Assembly (NCBI GenBank): GCA_011773575.1
Contig: WVXJ01000239.1
Coordinates: 14,445 to 43,590, forward strand
DNA: 29,146 nt
Direction: 5' to 3'
Source of the DNA: Armatimonadota bacterium
Lineage (GTDB): Bacteria > Armatimonadota > Hebobacteria > Hebobacterales > WVXJ01
Shown: positions 8,103-15,214 of the stretch, in pieces
Position numbering within the stretch: the stretch's first letter is position 1
Layout: every line of letters starts with the position of its first letter
The notes under the pieces: generated by a model
Told to the model about the DNA's origin: nothing
Databases searched by the model: none
What the model saw: only the letters and a program-made list of their open reading frames with translations
Program-made: the position numbers and the translations under genes

Positions 8103-8654
8103 CTAGGCTTCTCCTATAAGGATCTGAAGGACGCCTTCTTCCACCCTGTACCTATACCGATCCAGAGGTCTTGGGGGAGGGCCGCTTATTACATTCCCCT
8201 CGATGTCGAAGACGCCGGCATGGCAGGGACAAAGGAATCGTCGCGCATCGTCATCCCACTTCACCGGGCATCCCAAGTGCGTGCAGATATTTGAAAGCAC
8301 GTAGAGTTTCTCCTTGGGCCGTTGTACGGCGTACGCTGTGCCGGACACCATCGCTACCCGCCATCCGTCTACATCCTGGTACGAGAATTTGAAACGCGTG
8401 GGCATATTATCTGGTAAAGACCGGACAGGACCCAATGCCACCCATTTCTCTTTGCGCTGCTTCAGCGAAGGCCCGATGAAAGCACCCAGCAACGGCACAC
8501 CCAGCAAGAGGGCGATAATAGCTGTGATCACTCCGCTGAGCCAAGACAAAAAACGACGCCGCGATTCGTGTAACCCTCCTGGCTCTTCGGTTGTTTTCAT
8601 TTTACATTGGTTCATTTTCAGCATACCGCGAATGAGATCACGAAATCCGGGCAT
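8103..8654 (-). CDS. Rieske [2Fe-2S] protein, bc1/b6f-like, twin-arginine exported
   Basis: This 183-residue protein has a twin-arginine motif (SRRRFLSW, 31-38) and one membrane anchor (~40-60), so the iron-sulfur domain faces the periplasm. The cluster motifs are CTHLGC (C124, H126, C129) and CPCHAG (C142, C144, H145). The two extra cysteines (C129, C144) give the disulfide typical of cytochrome bc1/b6f Rieske proteins, and GPPPRPL supplies the Pro loop. No cytochrome b or c gene is nearby. Several in-frame ATGs (8654, 8624, 8615, 8600) could be the start and none has a clear ribosome site. The first overlaps the flavoprotein gene by 17 bases, suggesting translational coupling. Its redox partner is unknown; the adjacent flavoprotein is the obvious candidate. 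Confidence 0.92.
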   Translation of the reverse strand: MPGFRDLIRGMLKMNQCKMKTTEEPGGLHESRRRFLSWLSGVITAIIALLLGVPLLGAFIGPSLKQRKEKWVALGPVRSLPDNMPTRFKFSYQDVDGWRVAMVSGTAYAVQRPKEKLYVLSNICTHLGCPVKWDDDARRFLCPCHAGVFDIEGNVISGPPPRPLDRYRYRVEEGVLQILIGEA

Positions 8655-9720
8655 GGAGCGGCCGGTGCGTTCGTTCGCTTAGTACAAAAGTATCCAGATA
8701 AAGGTTCATCATACGCTGGAACTTTCCTCGCTCGACCGCGCCCCGCACCAGTCGACTTGTGAGTCGATTAGGCAAACGGTTTATCAGCCATTGAAGACGG
8801 GAGAGAGAATGATAAGTGTTTCGGTGACGCCTTACTGCGGCTCGATATGCCCTCTGCGCTTCGGAAAGCGTACATCTCCCGTCAATGAATTGCTGTATAT
8901 GGCGCGCACAAATCACTCCGAAATAGATGCTTGTACGTATCCCCTCTCCCGTGAGCGGCAGGCACTGTCCGGCGGCATCGCCGCAGACGAATATCGGCCC
9001 CACTGTGCTGGCGCGTAACTGGTAAGGCAAGAAGCCGCCATGGCGAGAGCCAAGTTCTTGGCCATGGCGGGAAACAAAGTTATGTAATGCATTACCCATA
9101 GCGCGCGTCTGACCGCGGTAGGATCCAACACCCAGGCGGCAGATTTCTCCAGCAGGAAAAATCCAAGCTACTCCATGAGGGAGGATGTCAGGATCGAAAT
9201 AAAAGTGCATGTCTTCGCCGCGGCAGTCAACTTCACTCTCCAAGCCGAAACTCAAATGCTGCGATTGTCCGAACCCGCTCCTGATGGAACTTGCCAAAGT
9301 CGCGTGCCAGCCCGTGGCATCGATTACAGCTCTGGCTTTAATCGGGCCTACGCTTGTCATTACCAACCCATCCTGAGCAATCCCAAGCGCGCGACAACGG
9401 AGAAAAGCTGCCTCACTGCGCTCCAACAGTCTCATACTGAGTCGAGCGTAATCAAATGTACAGAAAGCTCGTTCCAGCGGTAAACGGATGTCATCGTTGG
9501 CTGTATGTAGCCAGAAATTATGGTGAATTTGGAGCACTGCATCCTGCAATTCAAGTTCCTCGAATAACTCCGCCGGTGCCCCGCAGGCCGACCGCTGCAC
9601 CGAGCCTACCGCTTCGCTGCCCAACACCAGGACGCGCCCCTTCAGGTGAGCCGCAGCGGAGAGTCCCGCAAAGCTGGCTCCCGCAATCACAACATCCCAT
9701 TCTCTATCTTCGAGTCTCAT
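8638..9720 (-). CDS. FAD-dependent oxidoreductase, geranylgeranyl reductase family
   Basis: This 360-residue flavoprotein has the N-terminal Rossmann motif WDVVIAGASFAGLSAAAHL. It also has a central DATG motif (VIDATGWHA) and the second FAD motif VFVCGDAAGQCLPLTGEGI, characteristic of geranylgeranyl reductase and related hydroxylases. Members reduce isoprenoid double bonds or hydroxylate aromatic/polyketide substrates, using FAD and a reduced donor. I start at the ATG at 9720, with AGGA 13 bases upstream; a TTG at 9732 would add four residues. The gene overlaps the Rieske gene by 17 bases, so the two are probably co-expressed. No type III polyketide synthase or prenyl synthase lies nearby, so the substrate is open. 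Family assignment is firm, activity is not. Confidence 0.85.
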   Translation of the reverse strand: MRLEDREWDVVIAGASFAGLSAAAHLKGRVLVLGSEAVGSVQRSACGAPAELFEELELQDAVLQIHHNFWLHTANDDIRLPLERAFCTFDYARLSMRLLERSEAAFLRCRALGIAQDGLVMTSVGPIKARAVIDATGWHATLASSIRSGFGQSQHLSFGLESEVDCRGEDMHFYFDPDILPHGVAWIFPAGEICRLGVGSYRGQTRAMGNALHNFVSRHGQELGSRHGGFLPYQLRASTVGPIFVCGDAAGQCLPLTGEGIRTSIYFGVICARHIQQFIDGRCTLSEAQRAYRAAVRRHRNTYHSLSRLQWLINRLPNRLTSRLVRGAVERGKFQRMMNLYLDTFVLSERTHRPLHARIS

Positions 9721-9804
9721 AATGCTTATCAAATCCTATTCGTGCGACCCAATAATGCGCCGCCGACTACGCTGTCTCGATATGCGGATTACCTCACACT
9801 GTGG

Positions 9805-9996
9805 TTAATGGCAACCAGCTTTTGAGCTTCCGCCCTGCTCGGTTTCCTTTGTCTCCATACTGGCATGATCATGTTCCTTCTTCCCGTTGGCATCTTCTTT
9901 GCCTCCGTGCTTGCCGTGTCCTCCGCAACATCCTCCGTGGCGCATCATAAACCAAAAGAACACAACGCCAATTACAATCCAGATCCAGTTCTCCAT
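9805..9996 (-). CDS. Small membrane protein with Cys/His/Gly-rich metal-binding tail
   Basis: This 63-residue protein has one N-terminal membrane helix (WIWIVIGVVFFWFMM, about residues 4-18). It is followed by RHGGCCGGHGKHGG, a compact Cys-Cys/His cluster, then a polar Lys/Glu-rich tail with HDHASM and a final GCH. Such a pattern suggests metal binding beside the membrane. The ATG has a strong GGAGG 7 bases upstream. It lies 20 bases after the DUF5676-like gene on the same strand and about 85 bases before the flavoprotein gene. I do not know a named family; a copper-binding accessory role is inferred from composition and neighbours. Confidence 0.78.
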   Translation of the reverse strand: MENWIWIVIGVVFFWFMMRHGGCCGGHGKHGGKEDANGKKEHDHASMETKETEQGGSSKAGCH

Positions 9997-10016
9997 TTTT
10001 TACCTCCAAGAATGCT

Positions 10017-10265
10017 TCAATCGGTTCTCGCAAGTCGATTGTAAATCGGAACGAATATCAGTCCGATCAGCATTCCGTAAATAAATACTTGTACGATTCC
10101 GATGAGAAAAGAACCTACATTGACTTGGGGCAAGCCCGGTAGAAGCATGCGCCATGCTGGATAGAGCGCGGCCTGGTCGTAGACCGAGTGAAAGGCCACA
10201 CAAACGATGTAGAGAATATCGAATGTAATTCCAAGAGCCACACCGACCGGTCCAATTCTTAGCAT
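10017..10265 (-). CDS. DUF5676-like small membrane protein
   Basis: This 82-residue protein has two predicted membrane helices (about residues 4-25, GPVGVALGITFDILYIVCVA, and 48-72). The short linker contains a YPAWRMLLPGL stretch. Its length and layout resemble DUF5676 membrane proteins, which often accompany metal-efflux genes; I recognise this from pattern only. The start is at the ATG at 10265 because AGAGGAG lies 5 bases upstream. An upstream in-frame ATG at 10292 would add nine charged residues and has no ribosome site. A dyad lies just upstream. It is probably co-transcribed with 9805-9996. Confidence 0.75.
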   Translation of the reverse strand: MLRIGPVGVALGITFDILYIVCVAFHSVYDQAALYPAWRMLLPGLPQVNVGSFLIGIVQVFIYGMLIGLIFVPIYNRLARTD

Positions 10266-10282
10266 CTTTTCTCTCCTCTTTG

Positions 10283-10305
10283 GTTTGACCAACTATCCGT
10301 CAAAC
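10283..10305 (-). promoter_or_regulatory. Candidate operator dyad upstream of the DUF5676-like gene
   Basis: A perfect 7-bp inverted repeat, GTTTGAC (10283-10289) and GTCAAAC (10299-10305), is separated by 9 bases. It ends about 18 bases upstream of the start codon at 10265 and just before the ribosome site. Spacing of ~16 bases between half-site starts would fit a dimeric regulator. No matching regulator gene is visible in the window. Confidence 0.35.
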
Positions 10306-10411
10306 ATGGTCCTAACGGTCTAATCTATGCGGCGTTGCTTCACGCTTTTTCTTTATTCAATAGAGAACAAATCGAAGCATAGCATCAATGCTTCCAGACA
10401 GATTTTACAGG

Positions 10412-10446
10412 CCGGCTTAACCTGCTCGTTTATCAGATTAAGCCGG
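10412..10446 (-). terminator. Hairpin downstream of the Met-rich gene
   Basis: A perfect 9-bp stem, CCGGCTTAA (10412-10420) and TTAAGCCGG (10438-10446), encloses a 17-base loop 42 bases after the stop of the leftward Met-rich gene. There is no strong T run after it on the minus strand, so it may be an attenuator or an RNA-stabilising end rather than a full terminator. Confidence 0.5.
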
Positions 10447-10488
10447 TCTCACCATGCTTCTCTCCACCTCGTATTCAGGTTCGCAATG

Positions 10489-10968
10489 TCATTTGCTTTC
10501 CTCTTTTCCTGAGCCCATCATATTATTCATCATTGGCTTATTCATCATCTGCATCATCTGCTTATGCATCGGACAGTTTTCCATCATTTCGTTCATCATT
10601 TTAGTCATTTTAGTCATGTCTATCTTTATTTCAGTCTCGCGTACAAGCTTTAGATTGGGATCATATTTGAGTATCTTGTTTCCTGCGAGAACATAAAGAT
10701 AGTTTCCTTGGACGGTAAGAGATGCTCGTCCCATCATGCCTGACATCATGCCGGAATGCATCGGGCACATGCCCATCATGCCACCTTGCATCATACCTTT
10801 GCCCATCATGTCCTGTCCCTGCATGCCCTTACCCATCATTCCATCTTGCATCATGCCCTTCGGCTGATCTTGATCCTGAGTCTGCGCAGCATAGACGGCA
10901 ACAACAAATACTGCGAATACCATGAGAAAGATCAACACTCCTAGACTAAGCTTCTGGTAACGTTTCAT
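10489..10968 (-). CDS. Exported Met-rich copper-binding-type protein
   Basis: This 159-residue protein has a signal peptide (hydrophobic 9-26, cleavage near AVYAA). Two Met-rich segments follow, residues ~38-80 (repeats of MMGKGM and QGGMM) and ~118-151 (MTKMMNEMM, QMMQMM). Each contains a CPMH motif (68-71 and 132-135). About 34 of the 159 residues are Met, which fits periplasmic Cu+ or Ag+ buffering through thioether ligands. Between them is a short non-Met block (82-115) resembling a single beta-propeller blade (QGNYLYVLAGNKILKYD). The start is well supported by an AAAGGAGG site 7 bases upstream. It opens the minus-strand metal block. Function is inferred from composition; I know no characterised homologue. 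Confidence 0.85.
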   Translation of the reverse strand: MKRYQKLSLGVLIFLMVFAVFVVAVYAAQTQDQDQPKGMMQDGMMGKGMQGQDMMGKGMMQGGMMGMCPMHSGMMSGMMGRASLTVQGNYLYVLAGNKILKYDPNLKLVRETEIKIDMTKMTKMMNEMMENCPMHKQMMQMMNKPMMNNMMGSGKEESK

Positions 10969-11493
10969 CGGATGCCTCCTTTGGCTAAATGGTCTTTACG
11001 GGTCTATATTGTTCTAGACGCTTGTGGCTTGTTGAAGTTCCCCGATTATACGTTCTATATCCCAAGTAATCGCACAGAGGGCTGACATATTGCTGCAAAA
11101 TCATCAATTGTTTGATTTTCGCTCGCTTGCTATATGATTTACCTGCTATTCTGGACGGCGATCGTTGTTTTATTGGCTGCCAAACTCGCACGAAGAGAAG
11201 TCTCTACTGATCTGCAAGTGAGCGCATTCTTTAATTAGCATTAAGAAAGTAGTCAAGTTTATATCCAGATAGAGCGCGGTCACATACCAAAATAATCCTG
11301 ATATCTATCTAAATATAAAGATGCCCAATTAGAATACATTTCGAGAGAAGTTGGCTGAGTGGTTAGAAGTTCTGGGTGTGACCATCACAGCGTATCGTTG
11401 CAGTCTTAGTATGTATTTCACCCAGTGAAAGATCCGTGCCGTTCGATGGAGAAGCGGCGTGTGCAAATGATAAACTGGCATAGGAGTTGGCTT
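10969..11493. other. Divergent intergenic region, candidate promoters
   Basis: No convincing gene lies in this 525-base gap between the leftward Met-rich gene and the rightward SHOCT gene. On the minus strand a perfect TATAAT lies at 11045-11050, about 77 bases before the Met-rich ATG, but a good -35 is not evident. A small dyad GTCTA...TAGAC lies at 11002-11019 in that leader. The region is AT-rich from about 11220 to 11340, consistent with promoters in both directions. Confidence 0.4.
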
Positions 11494-11700
11494 ATGATGC
11501 TCTCGATGCTAGTCTTCTGGGTCCTGGTAATTGCTGCTATTATTCATTTTGTGCGCTGGGCGGCCGGGAGCAGCGAACTGTCAGAACCAACGAAGACAGC
11601 GGAGTCGGCTCCGGACATTCTTCAGAAGCGTTATGCAAACGGCGAAATCAGCCGCGAACAATACCAACAGATGCGACAGGATTTGAAGGAAGTAAAATGA
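11494..11700 (+). CDS. Small SHOCT-domain membrane protein
   Basis: This 68-residue protein has one membrane helix (about residues 4-22, LVFWVLVIAAIIHFVRW). A C-terminal SHOCT motif follows (ILQKRYANGEISREQYQQM), a short helical hairpin common at the end of small bacterial membrane proteins and often near metal-resistance genes. I chose the ATG at 11494 because AGGAG lies 7 bases upstream; in-frame ATGs at 11446 and 11467 and a GTG at 11425 would extend it by up to 23 residues. It is the first plus-strand gene of the island but lies 695 bases before the efflux operon, so it may be its own transcript. Confidence 0.75.
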   Translation: MMLSMLVFWVLVIAAIIHFVRWAAGSSELSEPTKTAESAPDILQKRYANGEISREQYQQMRQDLKEVK

Positions 11701-12395
11701 GAAAATCGGCGAAGGTGTGACCCAGGGTGCCGGCGATGATGGGTGCTGCGATTTTCCTCCTTTCTTACCCTTTGAAATACTACTCGATCTTCCCACAACC
11801 AAAGCTTTCACGTCCTAGCAGTGTTAACGCACTGTTGCTCAGAACGACATGCAAAAGGAACCCGGATTCAGTTGAGTGAAAGCCTTGCAGGTACAGGCTA
11901 TACTGAAAAGGTTGTATATTGAATTATAATAGAGCTTTTTAAAATATAATAAGAATTATTAGCTGCAGAGGAACCTTTCCTTAGTCGTTTCGTCAGATTG
12001 TCTAGGAATGATAATACAATACACCTTCGCATTCTGTTATCCAATCTCCCCGGGGCAATAAGAAGTCGGAAGGGCACTTATAAAGTCTTCTATAAATTGA
12101 TTTATGCGAATTAATAGGAAATTGGTACAATCGAAAGAAACAGCAGAATTTCTGCAGGTCGCTTGCGAAGCGGTTGCAGTCTTATTGGTGGGTAAGATTA
12201 TCTTCTCTACATCACCCTCTAAAGATACCGCGATCCGGATCTCGCGTTTACGGATAACGCAGGAAAGAATGGTAGATTCGTTTGTCTCCATACAGCTACA
12301 AGGGGTTGCAGGAAGTAAGCAACCACTGCAAGAAAATAATGCAAACAGCTGATGGTGTTCCGTGCAGAATAGAATAACGATGTTGGGAGCAGCAA
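11701..12395. other. Gene-free stretch upstream of the efflux operon
   Basis: No open frame here has a ribosome site, domain or plausible composition; the two ~80-codon frames around 12040-12350 lie on opposite strands and lack both. The region is AT-rich at 11905-12010, with a TATAAT at 11925-11930. It contains a 13-base palindrome GCAGAA-T-TTCTGC at 12143-12155 and a small CGCTT-GCG-AAGCG hairpin just downstream. It probably holds the promoter and control sites of the efflux operon, possibly with a small RNA or decayed gene. Confidence 0.4.
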
Positions 12396-13775
12396 ATGGA
12401 GACTCAGAATCTCATTTATGAAAACGCTTATACAACGGGTTTCACGACAGACCAAGCGCTTTACAGGCTGTGCCGGACTCACATTAAAGTGACGCTGCTA
12501 CTCTTGTTAACGCTTCTTGTAGGTCTGTCGTCTATGGTGCGGGCGGAGGAGGTAACGGCCGAACCTGCCGGAGATAAAGTAATCGACCTCGATCATATGA
12601 TCGCCCTGGCGATAGAGAACAACCCATCGCTGGTGGCGATGCAGAATGCAGCAAGAGCAAAAGAAGCTGCCATATCACCTGCCAGAACCTTGCCAGATCC
12701 CATGTTTCAGACGGGGATACGGAATGCCCGTGCGAGCGACTTGGCGATAAACCGGGAACCTATGAGCGGCATCGAATTCATGCTCAGTCAGAAGGTTCCT
12801 TATCCCGGAAAGCTAAGACTACATGGCGACATAGCCGCGCGCGAGGCCGAGATCGCGGATATGCAATACCAGGATATGGTATTGATGGTAAAAGCACAGG
12901 TCAAGACGGCATATTACGACCTGTGGGAAGCAGAACGCGCATTGGAGGTCATTGACTTGACCGATAGAAGCCTGCAGGACATGGAGAAGATCGCCGAGAC
13001 CAAGTATTCTGTCGGTAGCGGCATCCAGCAGGACGTAATCAAAGCGCAGGTTGAAAGGTCGAAGCTCATAGACAGCCGCTTGATGTGGCAACGAAAAAAA
13101 GAGAGCGCAAAGATAGCCCTGAACGAAGCTCTCGGCTTGCCGCCGCAATCCCCCCTCGGTAGAACGAGCAAACTGGAAAAAGTCGACTATAAGATGTCGC
13201 TAGATGAATTGACCGAACAGGCTCTACAGACACAGCCACAATACCTGCAAGCTCAGACATCGTTGGAGCGCGCGCGAAGCGTCAACGCCCTGGCAGTGAA
13301 AGAGTTAAGACCCGACTTCACCTTTGGGCTGGGCTATATGCTGCGTTATCAGCTACCGGACATGCCGAAATCCGGCGCAGATCTGGTATCGGCAACGGTG
13401 GCGATCAACCTACCCATATATGCGAAGCGCAAGCAGAAGAAACAGATCGAAGCAACGGAATATTCGATAGAGATGGCGCGTGCAAACTCGGACGATGTTA
13501 AGAATACTATCGCTTCACGCCTGGGCGATCTATTGGCAAAGAGCGAGCGAGATAGCCGCCAGACCGAGCTTTACGGTGGAGGGATAATCCCCCAGGCGCA
13601 GTTGGCCTACGAGTCCAGCAGAGCGGGCTATCAGGTGGGAAAGGTAGATTTCCTTTCCATGCTGGACGCTCAGACGAAGCTATATCATTACCAGCTCGAT
13701 TACGACAGTGCCCTGGCCTCCTATTATCGCACGTTGACAATGATAGAACGGACGGCGGGAGTAAACATCTTCTAA
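12396..13775 (+). CDS. cusC: TolC/CusC-like outer-membrane efflux channel
   Basis: This 459-residue outer-membrane factor of the TolC family forms the exit duct of the tripartite pump. An N-terminal extension of ~30 residues precedes the signal peptide hydrophobic core (31-46), with cleavage near MVRA (50). The mature protein has two TolC repeats rich in long helices, with IALAIENNPSL and the later LQAQTSLERARSVNALA marking repeat starts, and a tail ending YYRTLTMIERTAGVNIF. The ATG at 12396 has GGGAG 6 bases upstream. It lies 30 bases before the adaptor gene. Metal specificity is taken from the partner pump. Confidence 0.9.
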   Translation: METQNLIYENAYTTGFTTDQALYRLCRTHIKVTLLLLLTLLVGLSSMVRAEEVTAEPAGDKVIDLDHMIALAIENNPSLVAMQNAARAKEAAISPARTLPDPMFQTGIRNARASDLAINREPMSGIEFMLSQKVPYPGKLRLHGDIAAREAEIADMQYQDMVLMVKAQVKTAYYDLWEAERALEVIDLTDRSLQDMEKIAETKYSVGSGIQQDVIKAQVERSKLIDSRLMWQRKKESAKIALNEALGLPPQSPLGRTSKLEKVDYKMSLDELTEQALQTQPQYLQAQTSLERARSVNALAVKELRPDFTFGLGYMLRYQLPDMPKSGADLVSATVAINLPIYAKRKQKKQIEATEYSIEMARANSDDVKNTIASRLGDLLAKSERDSRQTELYGGGIIPQAQLAYESSRAGYQVGKVDFLSMLDAQTKLYHYQLDYDSALASYYRTLTMIERTAGVNIF

Positions 13776-13805
13776 TATGGTAATAGTAATGCGAGAGAAA
13801 TCATT

Positions 13806-15170
13806 ATGAATTCAACAAAAGGCAGCGCTCTAAGAAGAGCATGGTTCTGGATACTCATTCTGTTCGTCATCATAGGCGCAGGAGTGACAATCAACGCGGT
13901 CAAGAATAGATCCGGCGCAGGGGAGATAGCGTCTCAGGAGGAAAAGCAGCTCTATCAATGTCCGATGCACCCGGATTTTATCCTGGATCATCCTGGCGTC
14001 TGCGGTATCTGTGGCATGAACCTGGTGCCTATGGAGAAAGAAGGTGGAGAAGGTGCACAAGATATGTATCCTTCAGACGTGGCTGATCATACGACCATTT
14101 ATCTGACACCAGAGAAGATACAGCTTATTGGTGTGCGCACTGGAAAAGTAGAGACTATGGATACCAACCAGGTTATCCGCGCGGTGGGCACTGTACAAGA
14201 AGACGAGACACGTCTGCATACTATCAACGCCAAGATCGAGGGCTGGGTCGAGAAGCTATATGTCAACTTTGAAGGCGAAACGGTGAAGAAAGGGCAGTCT
14301 TTGCTGACTATCTATAGTCCGGAGTTAGTTAGCACACAGGAAGAATACCTATTGGCTTTGCGTTCGCGTGAGCGTCTAGGTGACAGTCAGTTCCCCGAGA
14401 TCGCCGAGAGCGGGGAGCGCCTGGTGGAGGCCTCGCGGACGAGGTTAAAACTGTGGGACATCCCAGATTCCGAGATTGCCAGAGTAGAAAAGAGCGGCAG
14501 ACCGCTGCGCACACTCACCATATATGCGCCGGCAAGCGGCATAGTGACGCAGAAGCTGGTCAATCCGGGGATGAGGATCATGGCGGGAGCGCCACTCTAT
14601 GAGGTGGCAGATTTGTCTCGCGTCTGGGTGGAAGCAAGCATCTACGAGAACGAAGCAGGCAGCGTGAAGCTGGGAGACTCCGCAAGCATAATGCTGGACG
14701 CCTATCCTAACAAGAAATGGAACGGGCGCATTGTCTTCGTCAGTCCGGTAATAGACAGCCAGACAAGAACTATAATGGTGCGCTTCGATTTTGCCAATCC
14801 GGGTCTGATCCTGAAGCCGGGCATGTTCGTCAATGTCGATCTGGAGAATCCCTTGGGAGAGCAATTGGTTGTGCCGTTTGAGGCCGTGCTGGATTCGGGA
14901 GACCGAAAATTCGTCTTTATCTATCACGAAGACGGGCATTTCCAGCCCCGAATAGTCCAGCTGGGCGAAAAGGTCAATGATGAGTATTACATCGTCAACA
15001 GCGGCCTGGAGGCCGGTGATACCGTGGTAACCAGCGGCAACTTCCTGGTGGATTCAGAGAGCCGCCTGAAGTCATCAAATAAGAACCAGTCCATGCCGGG
15101 CATGGATATGGGTGATGACAAGTCGATGAAAGCTGAAGGCACAGCCGACACAACGCAACAGAATCAGTAA
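13806..15170 (+). CDS. cusB: CusB-like periplasmic adaptor with heavy-metal-binding domain
   Basis: This 454-residue membrane-fusion protein links pump and channel. It has an N-terminal membrane anchor (residues 12-31) and a heavy-metal-binding domain at 50-77 (YQCPMHPDF, GVCGICGMNLVPM). The adaptor core follows: beta-barrel, lipoyl-like half motifs (VEKLYVNFEGETVKKGQSL and IVTQKLVNPGMRIMAGAPLY) and an alpha-hairpin in between. The C-terminus is Met/Asp-rich (SMPGMDMGDDKSM), reminiscent of CusF-type copper ligands. It could capture periplasmic Cu+ or Ag+ and hand it to the pump, as CusB does through its methionines. It is the second gene of the operon, with short 30- and 44-base spacers. Confidence 0.93.
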   Translation: MNSTKGSALRRAWFWILILFVIIGAGVTINAVKNRSGAGEIASQEEKQLYQCPMHPDFILDHPGVCGICGMNLVPMEKEGGEGAQDMYPSDVADHTTIYLTPEKIQLIGVRTGKVETMDTNQVIRAVGTVQEDETRLHTINAKIEGWVEKLYVNFEGETVKKGQSLLTIYSPELVSTQEEYLLALRSRERLGDSQFPEIAESGERLVEASRTRLKLWDIPDSEIARVEKSGRPLRTLTIYAPASGIVTQKLVNPGMRIMAGAPLYEVADLSRVWVEASIYENEAGSVKLGDSASIMLDAYPNKKWNGRIVFVSPVIDSQTRTIMVRFDFANPGLILKPGMFVNVDLENPLGEQLVVPFEAVLDSGDRKFVFIYHEDGHFQPRIVQLGEKVNDEYYIVNSGLEAGDTVVTSGNFLVDSESRLKSSNKNQSMPGMDMGDDKSMKAEGTADTTQQNQ

Positions 15171-15186
15171 GTATACGTCCGTATAC
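15171..15186. repeat. Small intercistronic hairpin
   Basis: The two GTATAC copies (15171-15176 and 15181-15186), each self-complementary, start one base after the adaptor stop codon. They can pair as a 6-bp stem around a GTCC loop, and also form a 7-base direct repeat, GTATACG. It might stabilise the upstream message or tune the adaptor/pump ratio. Confidence 0.4.
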
Positions 15187-15214
15187 GAAACTTTCTTACG
15201 AAGGAATAACCGTT

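Noticed and set aside
10985..11191. A 68-codon minus-strand frame upstream of the Met-rich gene
   Set aside because: Starts at GTG without a ribosome site, no family resemblance, and covers the likely promoter.
11346..11420. A tRNA-Ser/Leu-like start (GGCTGAGTGGTTAGAAG)
   Set aside because: The 5' part resembles a D arm, but there is no paired D stem, anticodon arm, T arm or 3' acceptor in the next 100 bases. Chance or a tiny remnant.
12037..12352. Overlapping 80-codon frames on both strands
   Set aside because: No ribosome sites, no domain, and each is the shadow of the other.
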